Assembly (NCBI GenBank): GCA_934532985.1
Contig: CAKTAV010000001.1
Location: 313,503 to 377,502, forward strand
Length of the DNA stretch: 64,000 bases
Direction of reading: 5' to 3'
Source: an uncultured Butyricicoccus sp.
GTDB taxonomy: Bacteria > Bacillota > Clostridia > Oscillospirales > Butyricicoccaceae
Under the pieces are notes generated by a model. The model made no database searches. It was not told the DNA's origin and was given only the letters and a program-made list of their open reading frames with translations. Shown in pieces: positions 42,779-51,958 of the stretch; the stretch's first letter is position 1; each line of letters opens with the position of its first letter. Both the position numbers and the translations under genes were made by a program.

Positions 42779-44053
42779 TCACTTAATTTTAACGACCTGA
42801 TCGCGGCCCGGGCCAACGCCCAGCATGCGAACCGGACAGCCGATGATCTCTTCCAGAGACTTGATATAGTTCTGTACGCTCTTCGGCAGCTCGTCAAAGG
42901 TACGGCAAGCAGTGATATCCTCGGTAAAGCCCTCGAACTCCTCATAGATCGGCTTGCAGTCCTCCAGATCGGCAAAGTTTGCCGGGAACTCGGTGATGCG
43001 CTGACCCTTGAAGTCATAGGCAACACAAACCTTCAGCTTCGGCAGACCGCACAGCGGGTCAATCTTGTTGATGACCATCTCGGTCAGACCGTTGACGCGA
43101 ACGGCATAGCGTGCGATAACCGCATCGAACCAGCCGGTTCTTCTCGGGCGACCGGTAACCGTGCCGAACTCAAAGCCAGCGTTGCGGATGTAGTCGCCAG
43201 TCTCGTCAAACAGCTCCGTCGGGAACGGGCCCTTGCCAACGCGGGTGGTATAGCTCTTGCAGATACCGACGATCTCGTTGACCGCCGTCGGGCCGACACC
43301 GGAACCAATGCAGCAGCCGCCGGATACCGGATGAGACGAGGTAACATACGGGTAGGTGCCCATATCCAGATCAAGCAGCGTACCCTGTGCGCCCTCAAAC
43401 AGAACTTCTTTGCCTGCCTTGATGGCCTCATAGGTCATGACAGAGGTATCTGCCACATGGCTGCGCAGACGATCGGCGTACTCACGGTACTCCTCGAGAA
43501 CCGCTTTGATGTCAATCGGCTCGCCGCCGTATACGCCGGTGATTACCTTGTTCTTGCGCTCGCACGCCTCGGTCATCGCCGCCTCAAAGCGCTCCGGATC
43601 GACAAAGTCGTGCATACGAACGCCGATGCGCTCCGCCTTGTCCATATAGGTCGGGCCAATGCCCTTCTTAGTCGTGCCAATATCATCGCCGCCGCGCGCC
43701 TTTTCGCTCAGTGCATCCAGCTCCAGATGCCACGGCAGAATGCAGTGTGCACGTGCGTCGATAAACAGGTTCTTGGTGGAAATGCCGCGCTCTTCCAGTC
43801 CGTCCATTTCACCCAGAACCGACTTCGGATTGACAACAACACCCGGTCCAATGATGTTGATGCAGTTCGGATACAGAATGCCGGAAGGAATCAGCTGCAG
43901 CTTGTATTTTTTATCGCCGACAACAACCGTGTGTCCTGCGTTGTTGCCGCCCTGGGAACGGACGACCAGATCTGCCTGAGATGCAAAGATGTCAATATAC
44001 TTACCCTTGCCCTCGTCGCCCCACTGAGCGCCCAGTACAATTTTTCCTGGCAT
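42779..44053 (-). CDS. purA: Adenylosuccinate synthetase
   Basis: A 424-residue GTP-dependent enzyme joining aspartate to IMP in AMP synthesis. Visible are GAQWGDEGKGK at the start (P-loop-like), GGNNAGHTVV, GPTYMDKAERIGVRM and TGRPRRTGWFDA. It has a promoter at 44135-44163 and its own terminator, so it is monocistronic. Confidence 0.98.
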   Translation of the reverse strand: MPGKIVLGAQWGDEGKGKYIDIFASQADLVVRSQGGNNAGHTVVVGDKKYKLQLIPSGILYPNCINIIGPGVVVNPKSVLGEMDGLEERGISTKNLFIDARAHCILPWHLELDALSEKARGGDDIGTTKKGIGPTYMDKAERIGVRMHDFVDPERFEAAMTEACERKNKVITGVYGGEPIDIKAVLEEYREYADRLRSHVADTSVMTYEAIKAGKEVLFEGAQGTLLDLDMGTYPYVTSSHPVSGGCCIGSGVGPTAVNEIVGICKSYTTRVGKGPFPTELFDETGDYIRNAGFEFGTVTGRPRRTGWFDAVIARYAVRVNGLTEMVINKIDPLCGLPKLKVCVAYDFKGQRITEFPANFADLEDCKPIYEEFEGFTEDITACRTFDELPKSVQNYIKSLEEIIGCPVRMLGVGPGRDQVVKIK

Positions 44054-44134
44054 AGTTTGAAATTGCCCCTTTCCATATAAGCATCGTCTGCGGGCGGATT
44101 CCCACAGCGCTGTAATGCACTCGCATACCTTAGT

Positions 44135-44163
44135 ATTATACCATCAATATTCTAGTGATACAA
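44135..44163 (-). promoter_or_regulatory. Promoter of purA
   Basis: TTGTAT (44163-44158), 17 bp, perfect TATAAT (44140-44135) on the minus strand. Confidence 0.7.
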
Positions 44164-44250
44164 CTGGATTGCACGGATTTTTCGACAAAAAAATGATGCG
44201 AATTCGGTCATTTCCATGACATTTCTGTGCTGTCTCCCACATTTCGGCGG

Positions 44251-44280
44251 TTGACGCTCTGCTCTCGTCTGAGGTACAAT
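44251..44280 (+). promoter_or_regulatory. Promoter of the rRNA methyltransferase gene
   Basis: TTGACG (44251-44256), 18 bp, TACAAT (44275-44280). It is divergent from purA; nothing else is visible in the 300-base gap. Confidence 0.6.
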
Positions 44281-44353
44281 AGCAATAGGAATCGGACGGT
44301 ATTTTCCCGGCGGTCTCCCCGCCCCGCACCGTCCCGACAGGAGGTTACTTGAC

Positions 44354-45718
44354 ATGGCATTGCCCGAGGCATTTCTTCGCCGTATGCAGCGGCTGCTGGG
44401 AGACGATTACCCGGCATTTTTGGACAGCCTGTCGCAGCCGCGCTGCGGCGGTCTGCGCGTCCATCCGGGAAAAATTGAACCAGCAGACTTTGCCGCCCGC
44501 GCGCCGTTTGCTCTCACCCCCGTCCCGTGGGCCGAGGAGGGCTTTGTCTATGGCGAAGGCGAGCGCCCCGGTCTGCATCCGTGGCATGACGCCGGCGTGT
44601 ACTACATGCAGGAGCCGAGCGCCATGGCGGTCGGTGCGCTGGCAGCCCCGCAGCCCGGCGAGCGCGTGCTGGACTTATGCGCGGCGCCCGGCGGAAAAAC
44701 CACCCATCTGGCAGGCCGTATGAGCGGACAGGGCATCCTGATCGCCAATGAAATTCATCCGCAGCGCTCCGCCATTCTCGCACAGAGTGTGGAGCGCATG
44801 GGCATTTCCAACTGCGCTGTGCTGAACGAGACGCCGGAGCGGCTTGCGCCGCGCTTTACCGGATATTTTGACTGTGTTGTGGTCGATGCGCCGTGCTCCG
44901 GCGAGGGCATGTTCCGCAAGGACGACACCGCCGTCACCGAATGGATGCCGGACAGCCCCACACGCTGTGCCGCGCGCCAGAGCGGCATACTGGACGCCGC
45001 CGCCGAGATGGTGCGTCCGGGCGGTCGCATGGTGTACTCCACCTGCACGTTTGCACCGGAGGAAAATGAAGGCAGCATCAGCCGCTTTTTAGAGCGGCAT
45101 CCGGAGTTCTCTATCGTGCAAATAGACGCACCGTGGTTTGCCCCCGGACATCCCGAGTGGGTGGAAAATGGAAATCCCGACGTGCATCACACGTTCCGGC
45201 TGTGGCCGCACCGGCTGAGCGGCGAGGGACATTACGCCGCTGTCCTGCGCAAAAATGACGGCGAACAGGGCGATGTCCCAACCGTCTCACCGCTGAGGAC
45301 GCGTGACATTCCGGCGGAGTGGACATCGCTCTCTGCGGAGCTGCTCGCCCGCCCGCTGGATGGCGTTTTGCAGCGCGGACGCGACGTTTTGTGGCTTGTA
45401 CCGGAGGATATGCCGGATCTAAGTGGGCTGAAAGTCCGCCGCGTCGGTGTCGAGCTGGGCACGCTGCGCCGCGGGCGCATGGAACCAGCGCACGCGCTGT
45501 CTCACGCACTGTCGCCCGAACACATCGCCCGCATGGTTTCCTATCCCGCAGACAGCGAGGAAATCCGCCGCTATCTGCACGGCGAAACCCTGCCGACCGA
45601 CGAAATCAAGGGCTGGGTGATCGTCGCGGCGGATGAATTTCCGCTCGGCTGGGGCAAAAGTGCCGGAGGCATCCTGAAAAACCACTATCCCAAGGGACTG
45701 CGCCATGTCAGAGGATAA
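44354..45718 (+). CDS. 16S rRNA m5C methyltransferase, RsmF/NOP2-Sun family
   Basis: A 454-residue protein. The methyltransferase core has LDLCAAPGGKTTHLA (SAM site, near 115), DAPCSGEGMFRKD (catalytic Cys, near 190) and STCTFAPEENE (second Cys, near 237). The carboxy part (residues 290-454) includes the RsmF-type PUA-like segment ending EFPLGWGKSAGGILKNHYPKG. It makes 5-methylcytidine in 16S rRNA. AGGAGG lies 9 bases before the ATG. The FTR-like gene follows. Confidence 0.95.
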   Translation: MALPEAFLRRMQRLLGDDYPAFLDSLSQPRCGGLRVHPGKIEPADFAARAPFALTPVPWAEEGFVYGEGERPGLHPWHDAGVYYMQEPSAMAVGALAAPQPGERVLDLCAAPGGKTTHLAGRMSGQGILIANEIHPQRSAILAQSVERMGISNCAVLNETPERLAPRFTGYFDCVVVDAPCSGEGMFRKDDTAVTEWMPDSPTRCAARQSGILDAAAEMVRPGGRMVYSTCTFAPEENEGSISRFLERHPEFSIVQIDAPWFAPGHPEWVENGNPDVHHTFRLWPHRLSGEGHYAAVLRKNDGEQGDVPTVSPLRTRDIPAEWTSLSAELLARPLDGVLQRGRDVLWLVPEDMPDLSGLKVRRVGVELGTLRRGRMEPAHALSHALSPEHIARMVSYPADSEEIRRYLHGETLPTDEIKGWVIVAADEFPLGWGKSAGGILKNHYPKGLRHVRG

Positions 45719-45782
45719 CCCCCGTACTGCTGCAGCTGGCAGCAACCATGGAAAGAAAACACAACAGACAGGAGGAAAAGGC

Positions 45783-45983
45783 ATGAGTGTACGATTAAAT
45801 GAAGACGCCAATGTTGTCGCCCGTATCCGAGAGGGCCTGAAAGCACGCGGAGGCTATTGTCCGTGCCGCGTACTGAAAACCGAGGAAAACAAGTGCATTT
45901 GTCAGGAATTTCGCGACCAAATTGCCGACCCGAACTTTGAGGGCTACTGCCACTGTCGGCTGTATTATAAGGATAACAAATAA
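45783..45983 (+). CDS. Stand-alone ferredoxin:thioredoxin reductase catalytic-chain-like protein
   Basis: A 66-residue protein with YCPCRV near residue 25, CICQEF and GYCHCRLYY. The CPC...CxC...CHC pattern matches the catalytic beta chain of ferredoxin:thioredoxin reductase, where it holds a 4Fe-4S cluster next to a redox disulfide. Plant enzymes need an alpha chain; none is nearby. GGAGGAAAAGGC selects ATG 45783; an overlapping start at 45705 would add a poorly conserved extension. It likely reduces a thioredoxin. Confidence 0.85.
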   Translation: MSVRLNEDANVVARIREGLKARGGYCPCRVLKTEENKCICQEFRDQIADPNFEGYCHCRLYYKDNK

Positions 45984-46055
45984 TCACATATCTTAGATTT
46001 GGATGAAAAAATCGTGACATTCACACTAAGAACAGACACGTAAACGGCACACACA

Positions 46056-46086
46056 AAAGGCTTCCCTTGATGCAAGGGAAGCCTTT
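46056..46086. terminator. Bidirectional terminator
   Basis: AAAGGCTTCCCTT/AAGGGAAGCCTTT, a 13-bp perfect stem with a 5-base loop, between the convergent FTR-like and acyltransferase genes. Confidence 0.8.
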
Positions 46087-46127
46087 GCTATGCACCATTA
46101 CCTGTCGCTTTCAAGAAACTCTCCCTG

Positions 46128-47189
46128 CTATTTTCTCCACTCCCCCAGCAACAGCGCGCGCACCACCGGAACGCGTCGAATAGCGGCAATCACCACCGGC
46201 AGCGCCGCGGCAGTCAGACCGAGTACGGCGGCATACACCGCCCCGATCGGCAGGCTGGTCTTGCTGCACACCAGCCAGCCGAACAGCACAATCAACGGAT
46301 TGTGCAAAGCATAGACAGCAAAGCTATACGGTTCCAGCCGATCCAGCCAGCAAATAGAACGGTTCAGCCAGCGCCTTGCCGCACCCAGCGCCGTCAGGAT
46401 GCCCAGCCACGCATAGACGTTCGTGGGCAACGTATTCAGGCACGCCTGCGATGCATAATTTTCTCCGAACCAATGGGCAGTATACCAGATGCCGACACCA
46501 ACCGTCACCGGCAGCATCCACGCCGCCGCCCGTGCCAGCGCATCCGTGATGCGTTCCTGCGAAAACAGATAGTATCCGAGGAAAAACAGGACAAAATAGA
46601 ACCCGTTGCGGTACACCTCAATCACCGGTGTCACCAGCACGCCGGAGCTTCCCCAGACAACCAAAAACAGCGGCAGCAGCGACCAAACCGGCAGACGGGA
46701 AAACAGCGCATCCAGCACGCCGCGCCGGTCGATGCACCGCACCACCAGCAGAAGGACGCTCAGCAGGAACAGCTCGTGCAGAAACCACAGCGGCCCGATG
46801 CCGCAAAAGCAATAGATCACATAACGAACCCCTGCCGGTACAGCGCTCCCCTGAAACAAATCGGTGTACTGATTGCTCACCCAGCCACAGATCCAGCCGA
46901 GCGAAAGCATCCCGCCGATGGACGGAAGCAGCACACGGCGCACACGCTCTCGCAAAAACTCCCGCCCCGTGCGCCTGCGCAGGGAATAGCGCGCACTCAT
47001 GCCCGCCACGACAAACAGCACCCCCATAAACCACGGATAGACAAAATACAGGAGGGTATCCATCCGTGCAATCCCTTCTACTAAAAGATTTGTGATGCAG
47101 CCCGCCGAGTTAAACTGATATATCACATGATACAGCACGACGAGCAGGACGATCAACGTCCGAAGATGGTCTAAATACCGCTTTCTCAT
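46128..47189 (-). CDS. Acyltransferase-3 family membrane protein
   Basis: A 353-residue protein with about ten membrane helices. It starts YLDHLRTLIVLLVVLYHV, with the His of helix 1, and carries RREFL-like charged loops and SFAVYALHNPLIV near the end, as in O-acyltransferases acting on exported sugars. It is only distantly like the pair at 15.7-17.9 kb. It is coupled by ATGA to the XRE-AbrB regulator gene upstream, so the regulator probably controls it. Confidence 0.88.
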   Translation of the reverse strand: MRKRYLDHLRTLIVLLVVLYHVIYQFNSAGCITNLLVEGIARMDTLLYFVYPWFMGVLFVVAGMSARYSLRRRTGREFLRERVRRVLLPSIGGMLSLGWICGWVSNQYTDLFQGSAVPAGVRYVIYCFCGIGPLWFLHELFLLSVLLLVVRCIDRRGVLDALFSRLPVWSLLPLFLVVWGSSGVLVTPVIEVYRNGFYFVLFFLGYYLFSQERITDALARAAAWMLPVTVGVGIWYTAHWFGENYASQACLNTLPTNVYAWLGILTALGAARRWLNRSICWLDRLEPYSFAVYALHNPLIVLFGWLVCSKTSLPIGAVYAAVLGLTAAALPVVIAAIRRVPVVRALLLGEWRK

Positions 47190-47614
47190 GGCCGCTCGCC
47201 TCCGTTTTTCAGCTGCTCCAGCAGGCCCAGCAGCACATCCGCCCGCATGAGCGCCAGTCCGTTCCCCTCCTCGCCGAGTACGAGCAGATCATCGCCCGGA
47301 TGCAGATCAAACAGCTCCCGCGCCTTTTTCGGGATGACAATCTGTCCCTTTTCCCCAATGGTGACCGTGCCAAACAGGTGCTTCCCCTTGGGTGGAATCG
47401 GCAGTCCTGCCGCTCGGCTGTCGTACTGCACCAGATCGTCCAGCGACACCCCGTACAGCTCCGCCAGCGCGATGCATTTGTTCAGATCCGGCACGGTTTT
47501 TCCGCTCTCCCACTTGGCAACCGCCTGTCGGGAGACATCCAGCGCCTCCGCCACCTGCTCCTGCGAAAATTTCTTGCTGCGCCGCAGCTCTGCTAAATTG
47601 TCTGACAACATCAT
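47186..47614 (-). CDS. XRE helix-turn-helix regulator with AbrB/SpoVT-like second domain
   Basis: A 142-residue protein. Residues 1-62 are an XRE domain (NLAELRRSKKFSQEQVAEAL, SRQAVAKWESG). Residues about 80-125 are a swapped-hairpin AbrB-like domain (GTVTIGEKGQIVIPKKAREL). Both parts can bind DNA. It overlaps the acyltransferase gene by ATGA. Upstream, 47615-47966 holds no gene, only the hairpin below. Confidence 0.9.
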   Translation of the reverse strand: MMLSDNLAELRRSKKFSQEQVAEALDVSRQAVAKWESGKTVPDLNKCIALAELYGVSLDDLVQYDSRAAGLPIPPKGKHLFGTVTIGEKGQIVIPKKARELFDLHPGDDLLVLGEEGNGLALMRADVLLGLLEQLKNGGERP

Positions 47615-47751
47615 CGTTTCCCCCTTTTCTTACCTTTCCTACCGGTTGACTTTATTGTACCGCGGTTATTCATTATCGTCCAGCACCCAGCTGTTGCGTT
47701 TTTCCCCTAATTTTGTTCGTTTTCGCTGACATTTTCGCGCCAAAAGAAAAG

Positions 47752-47789
47752 CAATGCTCCTGTCAGTCCGGCAACCGACAGGAGCATTG
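47752..47789 (-). terminator. Terminator, probably of the EamA transporter gene
   Basis: CAATGCTCCTGTC/GACAGGAGCATTG, a 13-bp perfect stem with CTTTTCTTTT following on the minus strand, about 180 bases beyond the EamA stop. Confidence 0.7.
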
Positions 47790-47966
47790 TGTTTCGTTAT
47801 TCCGCTTATGCTTGTGTTTGGGAATAATAGAACGAGGGAAAGAGAAAGAGTGGAAGGTTTTGTATGATATTCTCTGGTTCTTTCTGTAACTGTAGTATAG
47901 CACAAACATCGTTATTACGGAAACGAAAATATGTCATGTTGTAAATGACAAAAACAGATAGCTATA

Positions 47967-48866
47967 TCATTGTTTCACCGGGTCGCGCACGGTGTACAGG
48001 AAGATGCCTATAATAACCGCAATGCCGCCAACCACCTGATTCCACAACGGGATTTCACCGAGGACAACAAAACCCAGGAGAACCGTCGGAATCGGCGCCG
48101 AAATCTCAAAAAAAGACAGCAGCGTCGGGCTGATATATTTCAGCGACCACGTATACAGGCTGTGGCTGAGCAGGCTGCAAAATACCGCCATGCCGAAACC
48201 AACAAGCAGATTGATTTTCCCATAGCCAAAATACGGGCAGCCGGTAAACGGAATCAGCAAATTCAGCATAACCGCCGCCACACCGTAGACGATGAATGTA
48301 AACGGAATCGTGGACAGGTTTGCCTGACGTATCTTGCTGCTCACCACCGAGTAGGCCGCCAGCAGCGCGGCACAGGCAATGCCCGCGGCATTGCCAAGCG
48401 GCGCATTGACCGCCGGGTTGTGGTCTCCGCTCAGTGAAACCAGAATACTGCCGATCAAAGCGATAAGAATACCGGTTTTACCCAGTGCGTTGTATCGTTC
48501 CTTGCCGGACAGATACATAAACGCCGCCACGAATAAGATCTCCGTGCCCGTCAGCACGCTTGCCGCCGCAATCGTCGTGTATTTCACTGACATAATATAT
48601 GCCACCAGCATAAGACCCATCAGTGCGCCCGCCAGTAAGCTCCATAGGACCGTTGCACGGTCCAGCCTGCGCAGCTCTTCCCAATGATGCAGCAGTACCA
48701 GCGGTAATAAAATCAACGTCGCAAACGTCATCCGATACGCCGCTAACACCAGTGACGGCGCCGTGCCATATCGAATAAACAGCGACGCAGTCGTTCCACT
48801 AAGGACACCGATAATAACCACCAGCATAACCCAGCCTTGCCCCAATGTTTTTTGTTCCCTTTTCAT
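47967..48866 (-). CDS. EamA/DMT family transporter
   Basis: A 299-residue protein with ten predicted membrane helices in two EamA repeats. It has AAYRMTFATLILLPL in the first half and SLKYISPTLLSFFEISAPI in the second. Such proteins export amino acids or other metabolites. AAGGAG lies 10 bases before ATG 48866; the open frame upstream is not conserved-looking. It is divergent from a LysR regulator gene, which probably controls it. Confidence 0.92.
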   Translation of the reverse strand: MKREQKTLGQGWVMLVVIIGVLSGTTASLFIRYGTAPSLVLAAYRMTFATLILLPLVLLHHWEELRRLDRATVLWSLLAGALMGLMLVAYIMSVKYTTIAAASVLTGTEILFVAAFMYLSGKERYNALGKTGILIALIGSILVSLSGDHNPAVNAPLGNAAGIACAALLAAYSVVSSKIRQANLSTIPFTFIVYGVAAVMLNLLIPFTGCPYFGYGKINLLVGFGMAVFCSLLSHSLYTWSLKYISPTLLSFFEISAPIPTVLLGFVVLGEIPLWNQVVGGIAVIIGIFLYTVRDPVKQ

Positions 48867-49000
48867 ATATTTCTGTCTCCTTTCGTTTCTTTTTCTGTTG
48901 CTTTTTTCTGTAACAAAGCATATCATAGAAGATGAAATTATGGAAACAAAAATATTGCATCTGAGATATGACAAAATCAAATGAGGAAACGAGGTATCCT

Positions 49001-49876
49001 ATGGACAGCAATCTCCAAAAATACATGGCGTTTATCAAAGCCGCCGAATACAAAAGCTTCACCCGTGCGGCGGAGCAGCTGCACTATTCCCAGTCCGGCA
49101 TCAGCCGTATGATCTCCGATTTGGAGCAGGAGTGGCACATGCAGCTGCTCGACCGGCGGCGCGGCACAGTGGAGCTGACCTCGGACGGACTTTCCATCTT
49201 TCCGCAGGTTAAGGCGCTGTGCTCGGAGTATGAAAAGCTGCAAATGCAGATCGACGCGCGAAACGGTCTACAAAGCGGTCTGATCCGCATCGGCGCGTTT
49301 TCCAGCGTGGCAACCCACTGGCTACCCCGCATGATTTCCGCCTTTCACGACGATTATCCCGACATTCAGTACGAGGTGCTGATGGGAAACTACGCGGAAA
49401 TTGAGCGCTGGATTCAGTCCGGTCGCGTGGACTGCGGCTTTGTGCATCTGCCGATCCACTCCCAGCTGGAGACGATTTTGCTGCACAAAGACCGGCTGGT
49501 CGCCGCCGTTCCGCCCGATCATCCGCTTGCGCAAAAGCAATCGGTCACGGTCAGTGATCTTACCGAGGATCCCTTCCTTCTGCTGGAATACGGCGATACT
49601 TCTGAGGTCACCCGCCTGTTTGAGCAGTATCACATGGCACCAAACATCTGCTGCACTACCTGGGACGACAACGCCGCCTTGTCTATGGTGGAGCAGGGCC
49701 TGTGCATCACCGCGCTGCCCGAACTGGCGCTCACCCGTGCGCCCTATCACGTCGCCATCCGTCCGATCGAGCCGCCCTTTTACCGCTCAATCTGCTTTGC
49801 GCTCAAAAGCCGCAAGAGCGCGTCCATCGCGGTCAAAACCTTTATGGAATACTTGGACTGCCGCAACAGCGTGTAA
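49001..49876 (+). CDS. LysR family transcriptional regulator
   Basis: A 291-residue LTTR. Residues 1-62 are the winged helix (FIKAAEYKSFTRAAEQLHYS, SGISRMISDLE). The rest is a periplasmic-binding-protein-like effector domain starting LIRIGAFSSVATHWLP. GAGG lies 6 bases before the ATG. It is divergent from the EamA exporter, the classical arrangement for regulator and target. The shared intergenic region is AT-rich. Confidence 0.95.
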   Translation: MDSNLQKYMAFIKAAEYKSFTRAAEQLHYSQSGISRMISDLEQEWHMQLLDRRRGTVELTSDGLSIFPQVKALCSEYEKLQMQIDARNGLQSGLIRIGAFSSVATHWLPRMISAFHDDYPDIQYEVLMGNYAEIERWIQSGRVDCGFVHLPIHSQLETILLHKDRLVAAVPPDHPLAQKQSVTVSDLTEDPFLLLEYGDTSEVTRLFEQYHMAPNICCTTWDDNAALSMVEQGLCITALPELALTRAPYHVAIRPIEPPFYRSICFALKSRKSASIAVKTFMEYLDCRNSV

Positions 49877-49930
49877 ACGCCGCCTCCGTCCTTTTACTCC
49901 TGCCCTGTGGGTTGTATTTTGAGCGCGTAG

Positions 49931-49970
49931 AACCCCTCTGACGCAGCAAGCTGCGCCATCTCCGCTTGCA
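49931..49970 (-). repeat. Family II hairpin repeat
   Basis: CCCCTCTGACGCAGC-AA-GCTGCGCC is followed by a CGCTTGCACAGGCG unit. It has the same layout as 55346-55393, with compensating stem changes. Confidence 0.55.
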
Positions 49971-49989
49971 CAGGCGATTTGGGAGAGAA

Positions 49990-50140
49990 TCATTTAACCG
50001 TCTATCCTCACAGTAAATCTTACAGTATTCAAATTCCAAACCAGCGGAGCGTTTGGAATTTGAGGAGCAAGACCACGAAGCGGTTGAGCCATGCTGATGC
50101 CTCAGCGTGGCGATGTAGCGAAGTGCGTCGCAGCGGCACA
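49990..50140 (-). repeat. Dispersed two-hairpin repeat, copy E
   Basis: Perfect 12-bp stem (50029-50040 with 50052-50063) around CCAGCGGAGCG and GCTGA-TGCC-TCAGC (50093-50106). The tail TACTGTGAGGATAGACGG reads in the minus orientation. It fills the gap between LysR and pta. Confidence 0.85.
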
Positions 50141-50143
50141 ACA

Positions 50144-50173
50144 AAAGAGGCCGCACCGAAGTGCAGCCTCTTT
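50144..50173 (-). terminator. Terminator of pta
   Basis: AAAGAGGC...GCAC pairs with GTGC...GCCTCTTT and is followed by TTTTG on the minus strand. Confidence 0.7.
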
Positions 50174-50203
50174 CTCTATTTGTGGGATTGATTGATCTGA
50201 TTT

Positions 50204-51217
50204 TTACTTCAGGCCAGCGGTGATGATTGCCATCTGGTAAACTTCCTCTGCGTCGCAGCCGCGGGAGAGGTCGTTGATCGGTGCATTCAGGCCCTGCAGA
50301 ATCGGGCCGTATGCAGCGAATCCGCCCAGACGCTGTGCAATCTTGTAGCCGATGTTGCCAGCGTTGATATCCGGGAAAATGAAGGTGTTTGCCTGACCGG
50401 CAACCGGAGAATTTTTTGCCTTGGTCTTTGCAACAACCGGGGAGAATGCAGCGTCAAACTGCAGCTCACCGTCGACTGCCAGCGACGGATCCATTGCCTT
50501 TGCAGCAGCCGTTGCTTCACGCATCATGTCAACCGTCGGGCCCTTGCCGGAGCCCATGGTGGAGTAAGACAGCATTGCAACCTTCGGGTCAATGCCGAAT
50601 GCAGCTGCGGTCTTTGCAGTCTCGATCGCAACCTCAGCAATCTTCTCGGAAGCCTTCAGCGTAACCTCGCCGGTCTTCTTGTCTACGGTGTCCTCGTAGG
50701 AGATGTTGATCGCACAGTCGCCCATTGCATAGCTCTCGTCCTTGCCGTCAACCTCACGGTTCAGAATAAAGCAGGAGCTTACCAGATGTGCACCCGGCTT
50801 GGTCTTAACCAGCTGCAGCGCCGGACGAACGGTGTCTGCGGTGGAGTACGTAGCGCCGCCCAGCAGAGCGTCTGCCTTGCCCATCTTAACGAGCATGGTG
50901 CCGAAGTAGTTGCCCTTTGCCAGATTTGCCTTAACGGTGTCCATATCCATCTTGCCCTTGCGCAGGTCAAACATGGTCTGCGCCATCTCGTCCATCTCCG
51001 GATAGGTAGCCGGATCAATGATCTCTGCGCCGGTGATGTCGAAGCCGCCAGCCGCTGCCGCTGCCTTAACTTCCTCAACATTGCCAACCAGAATAACGTT
51101 CATCAGCTCATCCTTGAGCAGACGTGCGGTTGCTTCCAGAATACGGGCATCCGGGCCCTCGGTGAATACGATCGTTCTCTTGTTTTCCTTGAGAACAGAA
51201 ATCAGATTCTCAAACAT
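50204..51217 (-). CDS. pta: Phosphate acetyltransferase
   Basis: A 337-residue single-domain Pta that interconverts acetyl-CoA and acetyl phosphate. Motifs are EGPDARILEATARLL, DALLGGATYSTADTVRPALQ, MLSYSTMGSGKGP and the end AYGPILQGLNAPINDLSRGC. The start at 51217 follows GGAGGG by 8 bases. No ackA lies next to it. Confidence 0.97.
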   Translation of the reverse strand: MFENLISVLKENKRTIVFTEGPDARILEATARLLKDELMNVILVGNVEEVKAAAAAGGFDITGAEIIDPATYPEMDEMAQTMFDLRKGKMDMDTVKANLAKGNYFGTMLVKMGKADALLGGATYSTADTVRPALQLVKTKPGAHLVSSCFILNREVDGKDESYAMGDCAINISYEDTVDKKTGEVTLKASEKIAEVAIETAKTAAAFGIDPKVAMLSYSTMGSGKGPTVDMMREATAAAKAMDPSLAVDGELQFDAAFSPVVAKTKAKNSPVAGQANTFIFPDINAGNIGYKIAQRLGGFAAYGPILQGLNAPINDLSRGCDAEEVYQMAIITAGLK

Positions 51218-51241
51218 ACTCGTTTCCCTCCAAAATAATTT

Positions 51242-51308
51242 CAATCGGTTCCGATTGGGCAAAGTTTGCCCATTGCTTTTATTATACATCATTCTGAAAA
51301 AACGTCAA
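51242..51308 (-). promoter_or_regulatory. pta promoter with two adjacent palindromes
   Basis: TTGACG (51308-51303), 16 bp, perfect TATAAT (51286-51281). Directly downstream, in the early transcribed region, lie TGGGCAAAGTTTGCCCA (51272-51256) and CAATCGG-TT-CCGATTG (51257-51242), two back-to-back dyads just before the ribosome site. They may be operators or RNA hairpins. The remainder of the gap to 51517 holds no gene. Confidence 0.6.
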
Positions 51309-51517
51309 ACCGCAAACCGCGAAAAAAACGCAAAATCATTCTGCCGAATGGAAGAAGTATTTTGCTGGAAATCAGATTCTATCTCCCGCTGCGGCAGCGG
51401 CGTGATTTGCATGCCTCGCCGCAACATTGCACAAACGCTCCAATTATGTTACAATTATTTTGAATTGCACAACCCCACAAGCATAAAAATCAATCACAGA
51501 GAGAGGATGAACCCACT

Positions 51518-51958
51518 ATGGCAGTTTACTCTAAGATCAAAGAGTATTATACCCGTGCCCATATGGGCATGATTGATGTCACCGGAGATTTCCAGCAGGC
51601 CGTTGTCGAATCCGGCGTGACCAACGGCACGATCACCGGCTTTACCACTGGCGGTGTCGCCGCGCTGACCACGCTGGAATTTGAGCCGGGCATGGTCAAC
51701 CATGACCTGAAGGCGGCACTGGACGTCTTTTCCCCGTATTTGGACAGCAAGGGCCGCGTCATTCCGTATGAGCACCATAACACGTGGCACGACGACAATG
51801 GCTCCAGCCACATCAAGTCTGCTCTGCTGTCGCCGTTTATCACAGTGCCGATTATTGACGGACGCATTACCGTCGGTCCGTGGCAGAATCTGACGCTGGT
51901 AGAGTGCGACACGCGCGACCGTCATCGCGAAATCGTCTTTCAGGTCATGGGCGAATAA
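51518..51958 (+). CDS. YjbQ family (UPF0047) protein
   Basis: A 146-residue protein of standard YjbQ length. HHNTWHDDNGSSHIKSALL near residue 86 and WQNLTLVECDTRDR near the end are the family's His-rich active-site segments. Members show weak thiamine-phosphate synthase activity, but their real role is open. The ribosome site (AGAGAGGA) is unusually far from the ATG, about 10 bases. Confidence 0.93.
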   Translation: MAVYSKIKEYYTRAHMGMIDVTGDFQQAVVESGVTNGTITGFTTGGVAALTTLEFEPGMVNHDLKAALDVFSPYLDSKGRVIPYEHHNTWHDDNGSSHIKSALLSPFITVPIIDGRITVGPWQNLTLVECDTRDRHREIVFQVMGE

